A stretch of DNA of 64,000 bases. Origin: Brachionus manjavacas (taxonomy: Eukaryota > Rotifera > Eurotatoria > Ploima > Brachionidae). A program made the position numbers and the translations under genes. The notes beneath the pieces were generated by a model. It had not been told where the DNA came from, did not search any database, and saw only the letters and a list, made by a program, of their open reading frames with translations. The stretch is from the NCBI GenBank assembly GCA_019054805.1, contig JAHQIY010000020.1, forward strand, positions 186,001 through 250,000, in the 5' to 3' direction. How positions within the stretch are numbered: the first letter of the stretch is position 1; each line of letters begins with the position of its first letter. This document shows positions 11,564 through 21,669 of this stretch, one piece after another.

Positions 11564-13138
11564 CTACTTCAGATCTACAAACTGAATTTCACTGGCTAGC
11601 AGTATGTTATTTGGCAGAGGTTTAGGCTGTGGCGATAGAACTGTAAAAGTTCCTCTCTCCTGATCCACCTTGGTTCTAAAGCAACAAAATTAAAATTGGT
11701 TGTCATGGAAACGAACAAAAATTACACAACTAAAAATCCAGCTACATTCGTCTCAATAATGTTCGATGTATCCGTTTCATCTTCCGCATAGCTTACCGCT
11801 AATAAATGATTGACCAAATTGGAGGCTACACAACAAAAAAATAAAAATAAAATAAAATACTTCTGTAGTATTTTTATTTGTACATACACGGGGTGGTGGC
11901 AAAAATTTTTGTCGAATTGTCCTCCGTTTTCATTCCCATAGGCAGCAAATGATCGGGCAACTGTGGTGTTCCTATCTTGTATATTTTAACTTCGTTGAAG
12001 CCGATCTCGATGCTGTGTGGGTACAAAGGCTTTTGAGCAGTGCCGTAAAAATATTCACTTATTTTCAAATTTTTGCTTTGGGTTTTTACATCAAGTGATT
12101 TTTGCACAACACCGCCTGACTTTGGCAATGACAAAATTTTGATATAATCACTCAAATCTCTTTTAAGCTCAACTCTTAATCTTTCTTGGTCAAGTACCAA
12201 AATAACACTAACCTCAAACTCATTGGCCGCATGAAAAAGACTCTTTAATCCTTCGTCTTTAATCCATCCGGACGTGTTTATGATAACACCACTATACAGA
12301 CTGTTACTTATTAGCTCTGAACGCAGACTAATGGCATCTCGTAGAGATGTAATTAATCTGCGGTAAAGAACTGGGTTGTCACTGGGGCTCTTGTAGCCGA
12401 AATTATAAGTTATTTGAGAGTCTGTGCTGAAGCCCTCATCGACCAGCGCTGTTCTTTCCACCACCAAAGCGCTTAGAGTTCCTGGCAACGATATTGAATT
12501 TTGGTTTACATCTAAATCAACAAAAATAGGAAAATGTCCGGATCTGGCAGCCCAGTTGAGCAACATTCGGCACAGAGTAGTTTTGCCAACATCGTCCGGA
12601 CCCACTACCATGACCCTTGGGCCCGCCGTTTTAGTCTCCTCTGCTTTGACTCTTAGCTGTTCAAGAGCCGTGTGTATATTGACATAGTAGACCATCGGTG
12701 TCTCTTTGGCAACATAAGCATCTTCTAAATTTCCTGTCATTTTAATTGGGGTTAAGGTAAATAAAATTTGTTAATTAAAAGCTAAAAAAATTTTTTTTTC
12801 TCTTTTCAAAAAGGATATTGTAAGTGTACAGCCGTGCCAAGTAAACACTGCGAATTTGCCACCATTTTGAAAAGTGTACTCTTTATTTTTAGATAATTCG
12901 GTGCCGAATATTTCGGCAAAACCAGATTTGAGCTGAATTTTAATAATTTAAGGTAAATAAGTGACAACAAGTCATTGTTTGTGAAAGTACCTGGATGGTG
13001 CATTTGCCGGTTGTTTCGATTCGAAGCTCGCTCAAAGGATCAATAGTAAAGTCTTGCTGATAATTTATTGTTTAGATGAAGGTGATAAATAACTGGTTTA
13101 AGCTGGCCTACCGTTCTGGGCTTTTCAGATTTATCCAT
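11564..13138 (-). CDS. CLP1: Polyribonucleotide 5'-hydroxyl-kinase CLP1 (pre-mRNA cleavage complex II)
   Basis: Six exons: complement(11564..11675, 11726..11825, 11888..12740, 12819..12932, 12991..13056, 13112..13138), 1272 nt, 423 residues; human CLP1 is 425. Exon 3 reads [16 protein letters not shown]; exon 4 has [13 protein letters not shown], the P-loop [22 protein letters not shown], then [20 protein letters not shown] and SEYFYG. The last exon ends QFVDLK like human RFMDLK. CLP1 binds ATP, phosphorylates RNA 5'-OH ends, and acts in mRNA 3'-end cleavage with PCF11 and in tRNA splicing with TSEN in the nucleus. Oddity: the 78-bp intron at 12741-12818 has no GT donor; it starts ATATCCTTTTT and contains TACCTTAAC, signals of the minor (U12) spliceosome. 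Keeping the frame puts its 3' end at AAA|ATG; the exact boundary is uncertain. Five other junctions are ordinary GT-AG. Confidence 0.96.
12741..12818 (-). other. Putative U12-type (AT-AN) intron in CLP1
   Basis: On the minus strand the intron opens ATATCCTTTTTG, a full match to the U12 5' splice site, and has TACCTTAAC near its 3' end, one base from the U12 branch consensus TTCCTTAAC. There is no GT between 12819 and the next exon. The branch adenosine would lie about 11 nt from the frame-keeping 3' end, within the usual U12 spacing. The 3' dinucleotide in that model is AA, a rare type; an AC five bases later would break the frame. Confidence 0.65.
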
Positions 13139-13997
13139 TTTATTTTCTTAAATTGCTTCTTAAAATAATTTTTAATGTATTGAATATATTTGCATATGTA
13201 TCATTTATTTTCAACACATTATTAAATTAACTTTTGATATTAACTTTAAAATATTTTATTAAGATATTTTTAGGTCTAAAATTGAAAGATAAATATTTTT
13301 GAATATGGTCTAAATGAGAATACTGAAAAACTCCCAATAGCTATTTAATTTTTTTATATACAAAAAAAGAAATTTTAAATGTTTATCAAATTATGGTAAA
13401 AGAACTATTAGAGTTAATTTAATCCAAAACTTTCTCACTTAGTGAATTTTTTAAATTCGCAATTGCTAAATTAAAAATTTAGGACAGTAAAAAATGCCAC
13501 CAAAATTACTAAATTCAATTGTCAAATTATTAAGATATCAATAAAAAAAAAGGTGGATTACTTTTTTATTAATTAATTAAAATAATTTATTTAAAAATGT
13601 TCCATAAAAAATTATTCAACATTAGTCAACAAATAAAAAAGTAAAACAATTGATATCACTAAAATTTAACACAAATTATTAATTATAAACATCATATAGT
13701 CAAACGGGGTAAAACCGTGAATTCTTATATTTGATCGCTAATTAGTTGTGAGATTTTTTTTTTTTTTTCGAAAAAAATATAAAATAATAAAAGAGAATAT
13801 TGTCTTTAATTTAAAAAAAACTTTATTTAAAATAAAAGAACGGTTCAAAAAATATAGTTAAAATAAAATAAGATCTTTCATTAACGTTTCAACGCTTACA
13901 TTGGGGCATATCCGTGAATTACATAAAATCAAGTAATTAAAATACAAAAAAAAGTATAATAAAAAAGATATGTATCCTATTTTAAAACAAAATTTAT

Positions 13998-14330
13998 CTA
14001 TTTAGAACACTTTTTTGAACAAAAAAAATCCATAGTTAAATCAAAGCCTCTTGGAAGGCATTTCCCACAAGACCAATTGTTACATTTCTCACAAGAAATC
14101 CAGTTGTATTGATTTGTTTTGACTTTTCCAAATACTGTTTTACATTTGAAACAACTTTTTTGGTCGTTCAGTGGAGATATTTCAATTTCAGACTCTTCTT
14201 CATCACTGATTATTGTCACTTTTTTCCTCTTTTTGTTCAACTTTTTTGCCTCGTCATCTTCTAATTGTTTCAAAACTTGATTCTCAGTCAAAACTTCACC
14301 GTACTTTCTTTTAATCCTCGTTTTTTTGTT
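13998..14330 (-). pseudogene. Pogo-like transposase C-terminus with Cys-rich (PHD-like) finger
   Basis: Continues the preceding fragment in another frame: KYGEVLTENQVLKQLEDDEA, a KKLNKKRKK basic patch, an acidic patch (ISDEEESEIE), then CFKCKTVFG, WISCEKCNNWSCGKCLP and FFCSKKC. The paired Cys motifs around WISCEKCNNW resemble the short zinc finger at the C-terminus of many Tigger/jerky-type transposases. Confidence 0.6.
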
Positions 14331-14740
14331 GACGTTTTCTCTTTATTTGTTGATTGTAGATGTTGAAGAACAGATTGAACCAATGACTTTTTCGACTCTT
14401 CAACTAAGTTGGCCAATTTGTTTTTTTCCCAACTTAATTGTGCCTGATCAAAGTTTCTAACGCTAGCAAAATTAATACCATGACCCCAATCAGCTAATTG
14501 TTTGATCACTTCAACTAAAAGCGTTTCAAATTCTTTAGAAATCCATGGGGTAGCACCTTTAACATTTGCAGGTCTTTTATACTTTTCATTGATTCGGTCG
14601 TTAAATGTTGAATATAGAATGTTAAAGCGCACAGAAGCTTGATGTTTGTTTAATTTTTTAGCTTCAATTTCGGCAATGGCTATTTGTAAAGTTTCTTCGC
14701 TATAAGCTTTTTGGGTTTTTTGAAAGTTACTTCTCGGCAT
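14288..14740 (-). pseudogene. Pogo-like transposase N-terminus (Psq-type HTH), catalytic domain deleted
   Basis: Starting at MPRSNFQKTQKAYSEETLQI, the first 50 residues (EETLQIAIAEIEAKKLNKHQ, then ASVRFNILYSTFNDRI) fit the pipsqueak-type helix-turn-helix of pogo/Tigger transposases. Next comes the usual linker with LLVEVIKQLADWGHGINFAS. The DDE domain (normally about 200 residues) is absent: sequence passes straight to a basic C-terminal region. The frame then shifts in an A-rich run near 14310; the following frame reads IKRKYGEVLTENQVLKQLED, the expected C-terminal continuation. Broken copy, probably unable to encode active transposase. Confidence 0.7.
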
Positions 14741-16139
14741 TTTTAAAAAGTTTTTTTTTTTAAATATCAATTAAATAGAAAATTCACACTATCTATTGCA
14801 ATAAATGAAATTAACGGTTTAACCCCAATCCCAGTTTTTCTTAAACTTATTTTATTTTAAAATAACAGAAAATCGGTTAAGTTTTTGAATTTTCCAAAAA
14901 GAAATTCGTAATCAGAATCAAAAAATACATACAACAGTGTTCTTTGTTCAAATTTTTACCAATTATCAAGAAAGTTTTTTTTTGAGGAACGGCATTTTCT
15001 TTGAAGATTAGTCGTTTAAATGAAATAAAAACAAAAATAAAAAATTCTTTTTTATTGGTCATTTTTATTAACAAAGACGTTCTTTATAGACTCTTTATAT
15101 TTCGGCACAATATTTTTAGTAAAAATTCCACAGAAATAGTCAAAAACCCATAAATATATAAAAAAGTAATATTATTAATTTTGTGTTTATTTTTTTTTAT
15201 ATAAAATTAATAAAAATAGTAAGAATACCCAAAAAAAATAATTTTTCCATTTAATCAATAATAAAAAATATTTTTAGTAAATAAAAAAAAAAAAAATATC
15301 AAAAAATTTAATTTTTTTTCCTAGTACAACCATTTGGGCAATAAAAACCTCTTTTTTCTTCATTGGGGCATTACAAGTTTTACAAATATTCTCTATTGAT
15401 AAAGCTGGATCATTCGGCTTGTGTCTTTTATATGATGTTGGAGCTTGTTCAAGTTCTTTATCCGAATCTTCTTCAGATTCAAGTATGGCATTCTTTTCGT
15501 TCTAAATACAGTCCGCTGGTTGATGTTGTAGGCACGACCTTGTTTTCTTTTTTGATTCTCGCTTTGGCTTGTATATACATGCCAATATCATTGAAGTTCA
15601 TCAATTCTAAAAAAATTAATATTAATAAATTTAAAGAAAATTTTTTGTATTATGTTTTCATTAATTTAATTGTTTTATTTATAATAAGTTGGGAAAAAAA
15701 GGAAAGAGATAAAAATTTATAATTTTTGTTGTTTTTTTAAATAAATTTGTGGTAATTTTACTAATTTTATTGCGTTAAATACTGACAGCCTTCTTTATAT
15801 TCTTTTTTTTATTTAATTGAAAATTTTTTTTTCAAATAAAAGTTATAGTCATTCAAAGAAGAATTCACGGTTTTACCCCATTAACGGTTCAACCCTGAAT
15901 TACTATAGATTTTTTTGCTAGAAGTATTAGTTCATTGAATTTATTTGAGACTTAAATAAATAAAAATTAAGTTGAAATATTTTTTGTTGCATTTAAAGAA
16001 ATATTTTTTTTTAACTCGTAGAAAAAAATTCATTTGATTTTAAGAATTCTGTTCAGTTAATCTTGTATCGAATTTCACAAAAACCACCCACTGAATCGAT
16101 CTTTAATTAAAAGAAAAATTATAATTTATTTTCTCTTGA

Positions 16140-16325
16140 ATTGAGAATGCCGCTTGGTTTGTGGTTCCAAGCTAGTCTAAATAGTTGCCGAGTTCGCAGC
16201 CAACCTCTAAGTGCTCGGATGTGTGGCGCTGTCTATGATGAAGGTCCCACGTGCTTCTTAGAAGAAAATCGTGTCACAACTATGCCCCATGGCGATCCCA
16301 AGCCCGGGTGAAAAAATAGGAGGGT
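16140..16325. other. GC-enriched island of unknown origin
   Basis: About 180 bp of clearly higher GC (for example gttgccgagttcgcagccaa, tgtgtggcgctgtctatgat, ggcgatcccaagcccgggtg) in a strongly A/T-rich setting upstream of the ABHD gene. No frame gives a recognisable protein. May be a transposon piece, an RNA gene or a 5' exon; not identified. Confidence 0.4.
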
Positions 16326-17037
16326 GACAACTTATTGAACATCCATGGGTAGATAAGGTTTAAATATTCCTAAATAATGTAAACGCCAGATAAACTTTTT
16401 TCTCAGGAATCTTTCTAATGTGAATAAAATATTCAAAATTTCCTAATTTTTCAAATTAAGGGTTTTCCCTTAAAAATTAGAAAAGTTTAAAACAAGAATG
16501 GACATGTTTCGCGAATTGAAAATTTGATTTATCTTGCGGCTTTAAAAAATTATTGCTTTTATTTTAAATAAAAAATTAAAATTTCTAAGTTTAATTTTTT
16601 TTTTTTTATCTTGCCCTCCATGGTTGCACACAGAATTCAAAATTTTTATTCTTCATATGTTTTTTTCTTGAAGAAGCCGCTGACTTGTCACTCATCAAAA
16701 TAAAAATTCAACCAACAAGTGTGTTTATCTTTTCACATAGAATGACGTAATAAAAAATATCAAAAATAAATTGTTGATTTTGAAAACAATTATTTTGTCA
16801 TCAATAAATAAAAAATTTGAATGCCGGACTTTTTTTTCTATGCAAATTTGTTCGTTTAATTCTGTACATTGCCAACATTTTTTTAAATATTACATAACAA
16901 AAATAATTATTATTCCAAAAGTTGAGTTCATAAAATGTGTTATTTAGAAATTAAAATCCCTAATCAGCTCTAATTTTTTTATCATTTTTCTTGTCTCAAA
17001 ATTTTCAATTTTAACAACAATCTCTTAACTTGAATAG

Positions 17038-18396
17038 ATGACAGATAACTTGTTTAAAGCAGATGGTGGTCACAAATTGACCAGGATAGAAACATTCCCA
17101 CTTGAATTTACCATCGATACGACCAATGATCCTAACGAAACAACAGAACCTGGCACTGAGCAAGCCACTACTGAAATAGTTTCTGTCACCACCACTTCTG
17201 AAAATTCTGCACAAAATTTGATTGTTTCATCGTAAAATTAAATAAAAAAAAAAAAAAAAAAATAATTTTATCTTAGAATTTATGGCACATGGAACCCTTG
17301 GAATTGGTTTTTAGCCAACTTAAATCTCATTGAAACCATAGAGACAAATATGTTTAAGTGTGTAAAAGCATCATTGGAACGCTACCATGTCAATATTCGC
17401 AACAATAGTCTCAAAATTTGGACTGTGAGTGCCAATACAGAGTCGAAAAATATTCCCATTGTTCTAGTGCACGGTTTTTGCGGTGGTATAGCCATGTGGA
17501 TACCGAACATAGACTATTTGAGTGAATCAAGGCCTTTGTATGCTTTTGACTTGCTAGGCTTTGGTCGTAGTTCAAGGCCTAATTTTAGCTCAGACCCGAT
17601 TGTAGCCGAGACTCAGTTTGTAGAGTCGATTGAAGACTGGCGCAAAGAGATGAAAATTGAACAATTTATTTTGCTAGGACATAGCTTTGGTGGCTATGTG
17701 TCCACAGCGTATACAATCAAGTATCCGCAGCGAGTTCGGGCTTTGATTTTGGCTGACCCGTGGGGTTTTCCGGAAAAGCCAGCAACTAAGGCCGATGTTC
17801 AAATGCCAATGTGGATTAGAGTGGTAGCCAAGGCGAGCCAATACTTTGGCCCATTGTCAGTACTCAGAGTGACAGGAACTTTTGGTGTTCGTGTTCTAAA
17901 GCATCTGAGACCTGATTTTAGGAGAAAATATGTTAATTTGTTAGAAGATCCAGATGCCATATATGACTATATTTACCATGCGAACAGATTTCATCCGAGT
18001 GGTGAGGCCGGCTTCAGAGCCATTGCCGAATACTTTGGATATGCAAAAAATCCAATGATTCACCGAATTGATAAAGTAAGCGACAATATTCCCATTTGGT
18101 TCATTTACGGAAGTCGATCTTGGGTAGACAGTGAGCCTGGCTTTGCTTCAATCAGTCTAAGACAAAATTCGGTCTCCACTTCAGTCAAGGTATGTTAAAA
18201 AATTACAAAAATAAAAAATAGACAAAAATTTTTCAAAATTTTTTTTATTTAAAAGCTGATAACAGGCGCTGGTCATCATGTTTACGCAGATAAGCCAAAT
18301 GAATTCAATGAATATGTCAAGTATATATTTGAGTTGATTGATGAGTTTGATTTGAGAGAGGCTTCGGACTCAGAAGCCGTCCAAATTGAACACTAG
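17038..18396 (+). CDS. ABHD4/ABHD5-type alpha/beta hydrolase, Ser nucleophile
   Basis: Exons 17038..17231, 17277..18189 and 18256..18396, 1248 nt, 415 residues; both introns are GT-AG and the frame closes. After an N-terminal extension of about 60 residues rich in Thr/Glu comes IYGTWNPWNWFLANLN, typical of the CGI-58/ABHD4 group. The oxyanion region is VLVHGFCGG, the nucleophile elbow is LLGHSFGGY and the C-terminal motif is GAGHHVYADKP with HHVYAD fitting HxxxxD. Ser in GHSFGG resembles ABHD4 (lysophospholipase / N-acyl-PE lipase) rather than ABHD5, which has Asn and is a non-enzymatic lipase co-activator. YGSRSWVD is also a group signature. Catalysis on acyl phospholipids is inferred from family. 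Invertebrates often have one gene ancestral to ABHD4 and ABHD5, so I give no symbol. The family is usually about 340-350 residues; the extra N-terminal part is unusual. Confidence 0.92.
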
Positions 18397-18758
18397 AGAG
18401 ATTTTTTTCTTAATTTTATATACCGGTGTTATTTTTTCATTCTTCTTGAATTAAATTGTTTATATCACATTTAGTTTAAGTCACGTTGATTGGCCATCAA
18501 GGTGACTTCTCTGAGGCTATTTTCTATTCATTTAAAATTTTATCTAATTAATAAAATATTTTATAGTAGTTATTAATTATTAAGAAAACTTGCTTTTTAA
18601 ATAAAAATTTTTTATTTACATTTTTGATAAAGTTGCGCTTATCTTTTTAATTCACGATTCTATAATGCAAATAAAGATCAAATTCTACTACCGACCAAAT
18701 TAGGTTTTCCTAAAATATACAAAAAAAATAAAAATGAATTATATTAATTGAAAAAAAA

Positions 18759-18830
18759 GGGCCTGACCGGGGATCGAACCCGGAACCTCTCGCACCCAAA
18801 GCGAGAATCATACCACTAGACCATCAGGCC
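18759..18830 (-). tRNA. tRNA-Pro (anticodon TGG)
   Basis: 72 nt, identical in sequence to the copies at 10489-10560 and 10787-10858. A T run follows on its strand (complement of the a-run at 18751-18758). Head-to-head with the next copy. Confidence 0.98.
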
Positions 18831-18928
18831 ATGTATTGTATATTACTTATAAACAAAGTAATTTAAATTTTAATAATAAATTAGTTGTTTTTTATAATAT
18901 TTGAAATATAAAAATGTAATTTTCATAA

Positions 18929-19000
18929 GGCCTGATGGTCTAGTGGTATGATTCTCGCTTTGGGTGCGAGAGGTTCCGGGTTCGATCCCCGGTCAGGCCC
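18929..19000 (+). tRNA. tRNA-Pro (anticodon TGG)
   Basis: 72 nt, identical to the other three copies. Its 5' end is 98 bp from the 5' end of the minus-strand copy. Followed directly by a T8 run, a good Pol III terminator. Confidence 0.98.
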
Positions 19001-19160
19001 TTTTTTTTCCAAAACAAATCAGGTCAGGATCTGTTTTTAAGATCCACAGTTCAGAAAAAAAATTATTGATAAATTATTTTAAAAAAAATTTATTAAAAAT
19101 TTCAAATTTGTTTTGTTTATTAAGAATTTTTATATTTATTTAATTTATTTTAATTAAGAA

Positions 19161-20301
19161 ATGATCTTAAAACGATATTTTAGAAGCTCAATTGTATCTT
19201 TAAAAAAAACCTTATCACCTGATCCAAAATTACCAATAAAAACTAAAAAGGACACGCTATCAATAGTATTGTTTTCTCAACTAATATAAAAAGAAAAAAA
19301 TTTTAAAAATTATAAAAAAATAGTCACAATTTTTTATTGATCAAAAGACAACTAGAGTCAAAGGCGGGAACGGAGGAGATGGTCTAGTTTCATTCATGCA
19401 TTTGAAAGGCAATGAATTTGCTGGACCTGATGGTGGGGATGGTGGAAATGGAGGCCATGTCATATTCAAAATAGAACCAGGTCTAAAATCACTGAACAAA
19501 ATTCAAAGTATTTACGAGGCAGAGAATGGTGAAGAGGGTCGATCATTTCATATGAAAGGAAAGAGTGGTCAGCACTTGGTCATCAAAGTTCCCATCGGAA
19601 CAATCTTTAAATCAGATAAAGGCCACATAATTGAAGAACTAAATGAAAAAAAGCCTATGTTCGTGTCAGCCAGAGGTGGCGCGGGAGGAAAAGGCAATCA
19701 CTATTATTTGTCCAACGATAACAAGCGCCCAACACAATTCGAGTCCGGTCACAAAGGAGAACAATTTGTCTATGACTTGGAACTTAAATTAATAGCTGAT
19801 GCGGCACTAATTGGCTACCCCAATGTCGGAAAATCTTCACTACTTAATGCACTTACCAGAGCCAGAGCCAAAATCGGTGACTATTCATTCACTACTTTGC
19901 ACCCTCATGTCGGTGTAGTTGAATACGAAGACTTTAAACAAATATCAATCGCCGACCTACCTGGCATCTTGCCTGATTTAACGCGCGGTCTAGGAACCAA
20001 ATATTTACATCATCTGGAAAAATGTAAAATTTTGGTATTTGTCATTGATTTATCTTTAAATCCGGAGCAGCAATTCAAAGACATGACTCAGGTGTTGGAC
20101 GCTTTCGACTCTAGTTTATTGCAGAAAAAGCCTCAAGTTGTAATAGGACATAAAATAGATCTACAAGTTTCCAAAGATAACTTTGATCAATTGAAAGAAA
20201 AAATCCAGCTACCATTTGTACCAATGTCGGCTCAGAAAAAAATCAATTTAAGTAAATTTTTAAAGATTTTACGCCATGTATATGATAAATATGGAAAATA
20301 A
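19161..20301 (+). CDS. MTG2: Mitochondrial ribosome-associated GTPase 2 (Obg family)
   Basis: Exons 19161..19265 and 19324..20301 (58-bp GT-AG intron), 360 residues. The N-terminus MILKRYFRSSIVSLKKTL is basic and Ser-rich without acids, fitting a mitochondrial presequence. An Obg fold follows: VKGGNGGDGLVSF, EFAGPDGGDGGNGGHVIF and RGGAGGKGN are its glycine-rich loops. The G domain has G1 GYPNVGKS, a switch TTLHPHVGVV, G3 DLPG and a G4-position GHKIDL. The close fit to GPDGGDGGNGGHVI and the C-terminal LRHVYDKYG indicates MTG2/GTPBP5 rather than GTPBP10. The family acts in late assembly of the mitochondrial large ribosomal subunit. Oddity: G4 is HKID where NKxD is usual, affecting the Asn that normally reads guanine. 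Residue count is near the human protein (about 400). Confidence 0.93.
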
Positions 20302-20529
20302 ATTTTTATTTTTGTCCTTAAAAAAAATATTATCCTAATAAAGTGTTAAATTAAAAAATGTATTTTTAAAGGGCATTTTTTAAAAAAAGAAAATATTCCA
20401 ATTAATGGACAATACAGTTAGTTTGTTATCAAACATTCGAACTGTAACAAACTGATTAAAATTATTGGTATAAATTCAAAAAATATTTTCCAAGAAATAT
20501 ATACCATCTTGAAAAAAAACTAAAATAAA

Positions 20530-21030
20530 ATGTATAAAAAAAATTTAAACTTGGGAAATTGTTCTCTATTGCTTGACATATTAAAGTCTCCATTGCCAAC
20601 CAGTCCTGTAATTTTGGACTTCTCTTATATGAAAAAAGAGACAAGACGCTCGGTCCCTTCTGAGTTTTATTTGTATCCGAGTAACCAAGATTCTGGTTAT
20701 TCTACTCAGCCTCAGTCTCTTACTCTGCCAGTCAAAAGAAAATTGAATTCAATAGAAGAAAATGACGAGATTCAAAGCCGCTCGGAAAAAAGAAGAATAA
20801 TTTCTCCCTCTACCACTGTTGATCAATCGTCCAGCGCTGCTACGTATTCAACTTCATCGGCCTCAGTGACATCTAATCCAACTTATGCCACTATGAACAA
20901 TATTCCATCAAACAGCTACGAATACATAACATTTTGCTTCAACAATAATCAATCTTTCTTTCAACCAGCCACTGAATTTGATAACTTTTATTTTTCAACC
21001 CAAAATTTTGATAATGTTTTGTATGATTAA
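20530..21030 (+). CDS. Orphan Ser/Asn-rich protein, function unknown
   Basis: Intact single-exon ORF of 166 residues 230 bp downstream of MTG2 on the same strand. The base composition is clearly less A/T-biased than the flanks and the codon pattern looks coding. I do not recognise it. The N-terminus (NLGNCSLLLDILKSPLPTSP) has a short hydrophobic amphipathic stretch. The middle is polar with a basic bipartite-looking patch (VKRKLN ... SEKRRI), then a Ser/Thr-rich run and an aromatic/Asn-rich tail (FCFNNNQSFFQPATEFDNFY). It has no signal peptide or membrane span. It looks disordered and could be nuclear (inference). A lineage-specific gene is the best reading; a chance ORF is less likely but possible. 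Confidence 0.6.
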   Translation: MYKKNLNLGNCSLLLDILKSPLPTSPVILDFSYMKKETRRSVPSEFYLYPSNQDSGYSTQPQSLTLPVKRKLNSIEENDEIQSRSEKRRIISPSTTVDQSSSAATYSTSSASVTSNPTYATMNNIPSNSYEYITFCFNNNQSFFQPATEFDNFYFSTQNFDNVLYD

Positions 21031-21614
21031 ATTTAAATCAAAAAAAAAATTTTATATCTTCATATAATCAAATAAAAAAAGCAACAAAAAGTCATTTTTA
21101 ATTATCTCTCATAAATAACTATTCAATTAATAAAAAACATTTTTCAAATCAATTCCAATTATTTCGAAACAAAGCTTTGTTTGAAGTTAAAAATTTGAGT
21201 TATCCAAGCAACTTAAAATATATGAATTTGATTGAAATCGCACACTTGTTAATTAGATTTGCTTAAAAAATATTTCTATGCTAAAATGTTTTTTTTTTTT
21301 TTTTTTCAGATTTTTTTTTTAATTTTTCAATTACAATTAAAAATAAAATTCATTTTAATTTTAAAATAAAAAGTTTTAGTAAAATAAACTTTTTTTAATT
21401 ATGTTTTACACAATCTTAAATGAAGCACATGAAAGATAAAAATTAATTTAATGACTAATTAAACAAATTTATAAACTAATATACTTATTAATGGCATTTA
21501 ATTATTACATACATTATGAAAAAAGACAAAAATACTTTTGTTTTATTTATTGATATTAAATAAAATAAATACAGTACAAAATATTGTAATTTTTTTTCTA
21601 TTTTAATGTCAAAA

Positions 21615-21669
21615 TATTTTTGTAGAATTAAAAAAAAAAATAATTTTTTTTTCTAATTCTACAAAAATA
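21615..21669. repeat. Perfect 16-bp inverted repeat (hairpin)
   Basis: TATTTTTGTAGAATTA at 21615-21630 and its exact reverse complement at 21654-21669, separated by 23 bp of A/T. Directly followed by gttcatggtgtgcattta, which resembles the inside of the MITE ends at 5537 and 61617. May be a miniature transposon end. Confidence 0.45.

Larger units (their letters stand above)
13690..15906 (-). mobile_element. Internally deleted pogo/Tigger-like DNA transposon
   Basis: Flanked by inverted copies of GGGGTAAAACCGTGAATTC (13706-13724 and 15861-15879). The outer part of each end begins TATAGT, fitting a TA target duplication. Subterminal variants of the end motif occur at 13880-13925 and 14811-14830. 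The coding remains are an N-terminal HTH (14288-14740) and a Cys-rich C-terminus (13998-14330), with no DDE catalytic domain between them. A second, more decayed copy of the C-terminal coding region lies at 15300-15480 (LESEEDSDKELEQAPTSYKR... ICKTCNAPM, minus strand, frameshifted). Non-autonomous derivative by inference. Confidence 0.7.

Noticed and set aside
12806-13003. 65-codon minus-strand ORF starting MHHPGTF
   Set aside because: It runs through CLP1 exon 3 and intron 2 in the wrong frame.
14877-15074. Minus-strand ORF inside the pogo-like element
   Set aside because: Phe/Lys-rich low complexity, does not align with transposase parts.
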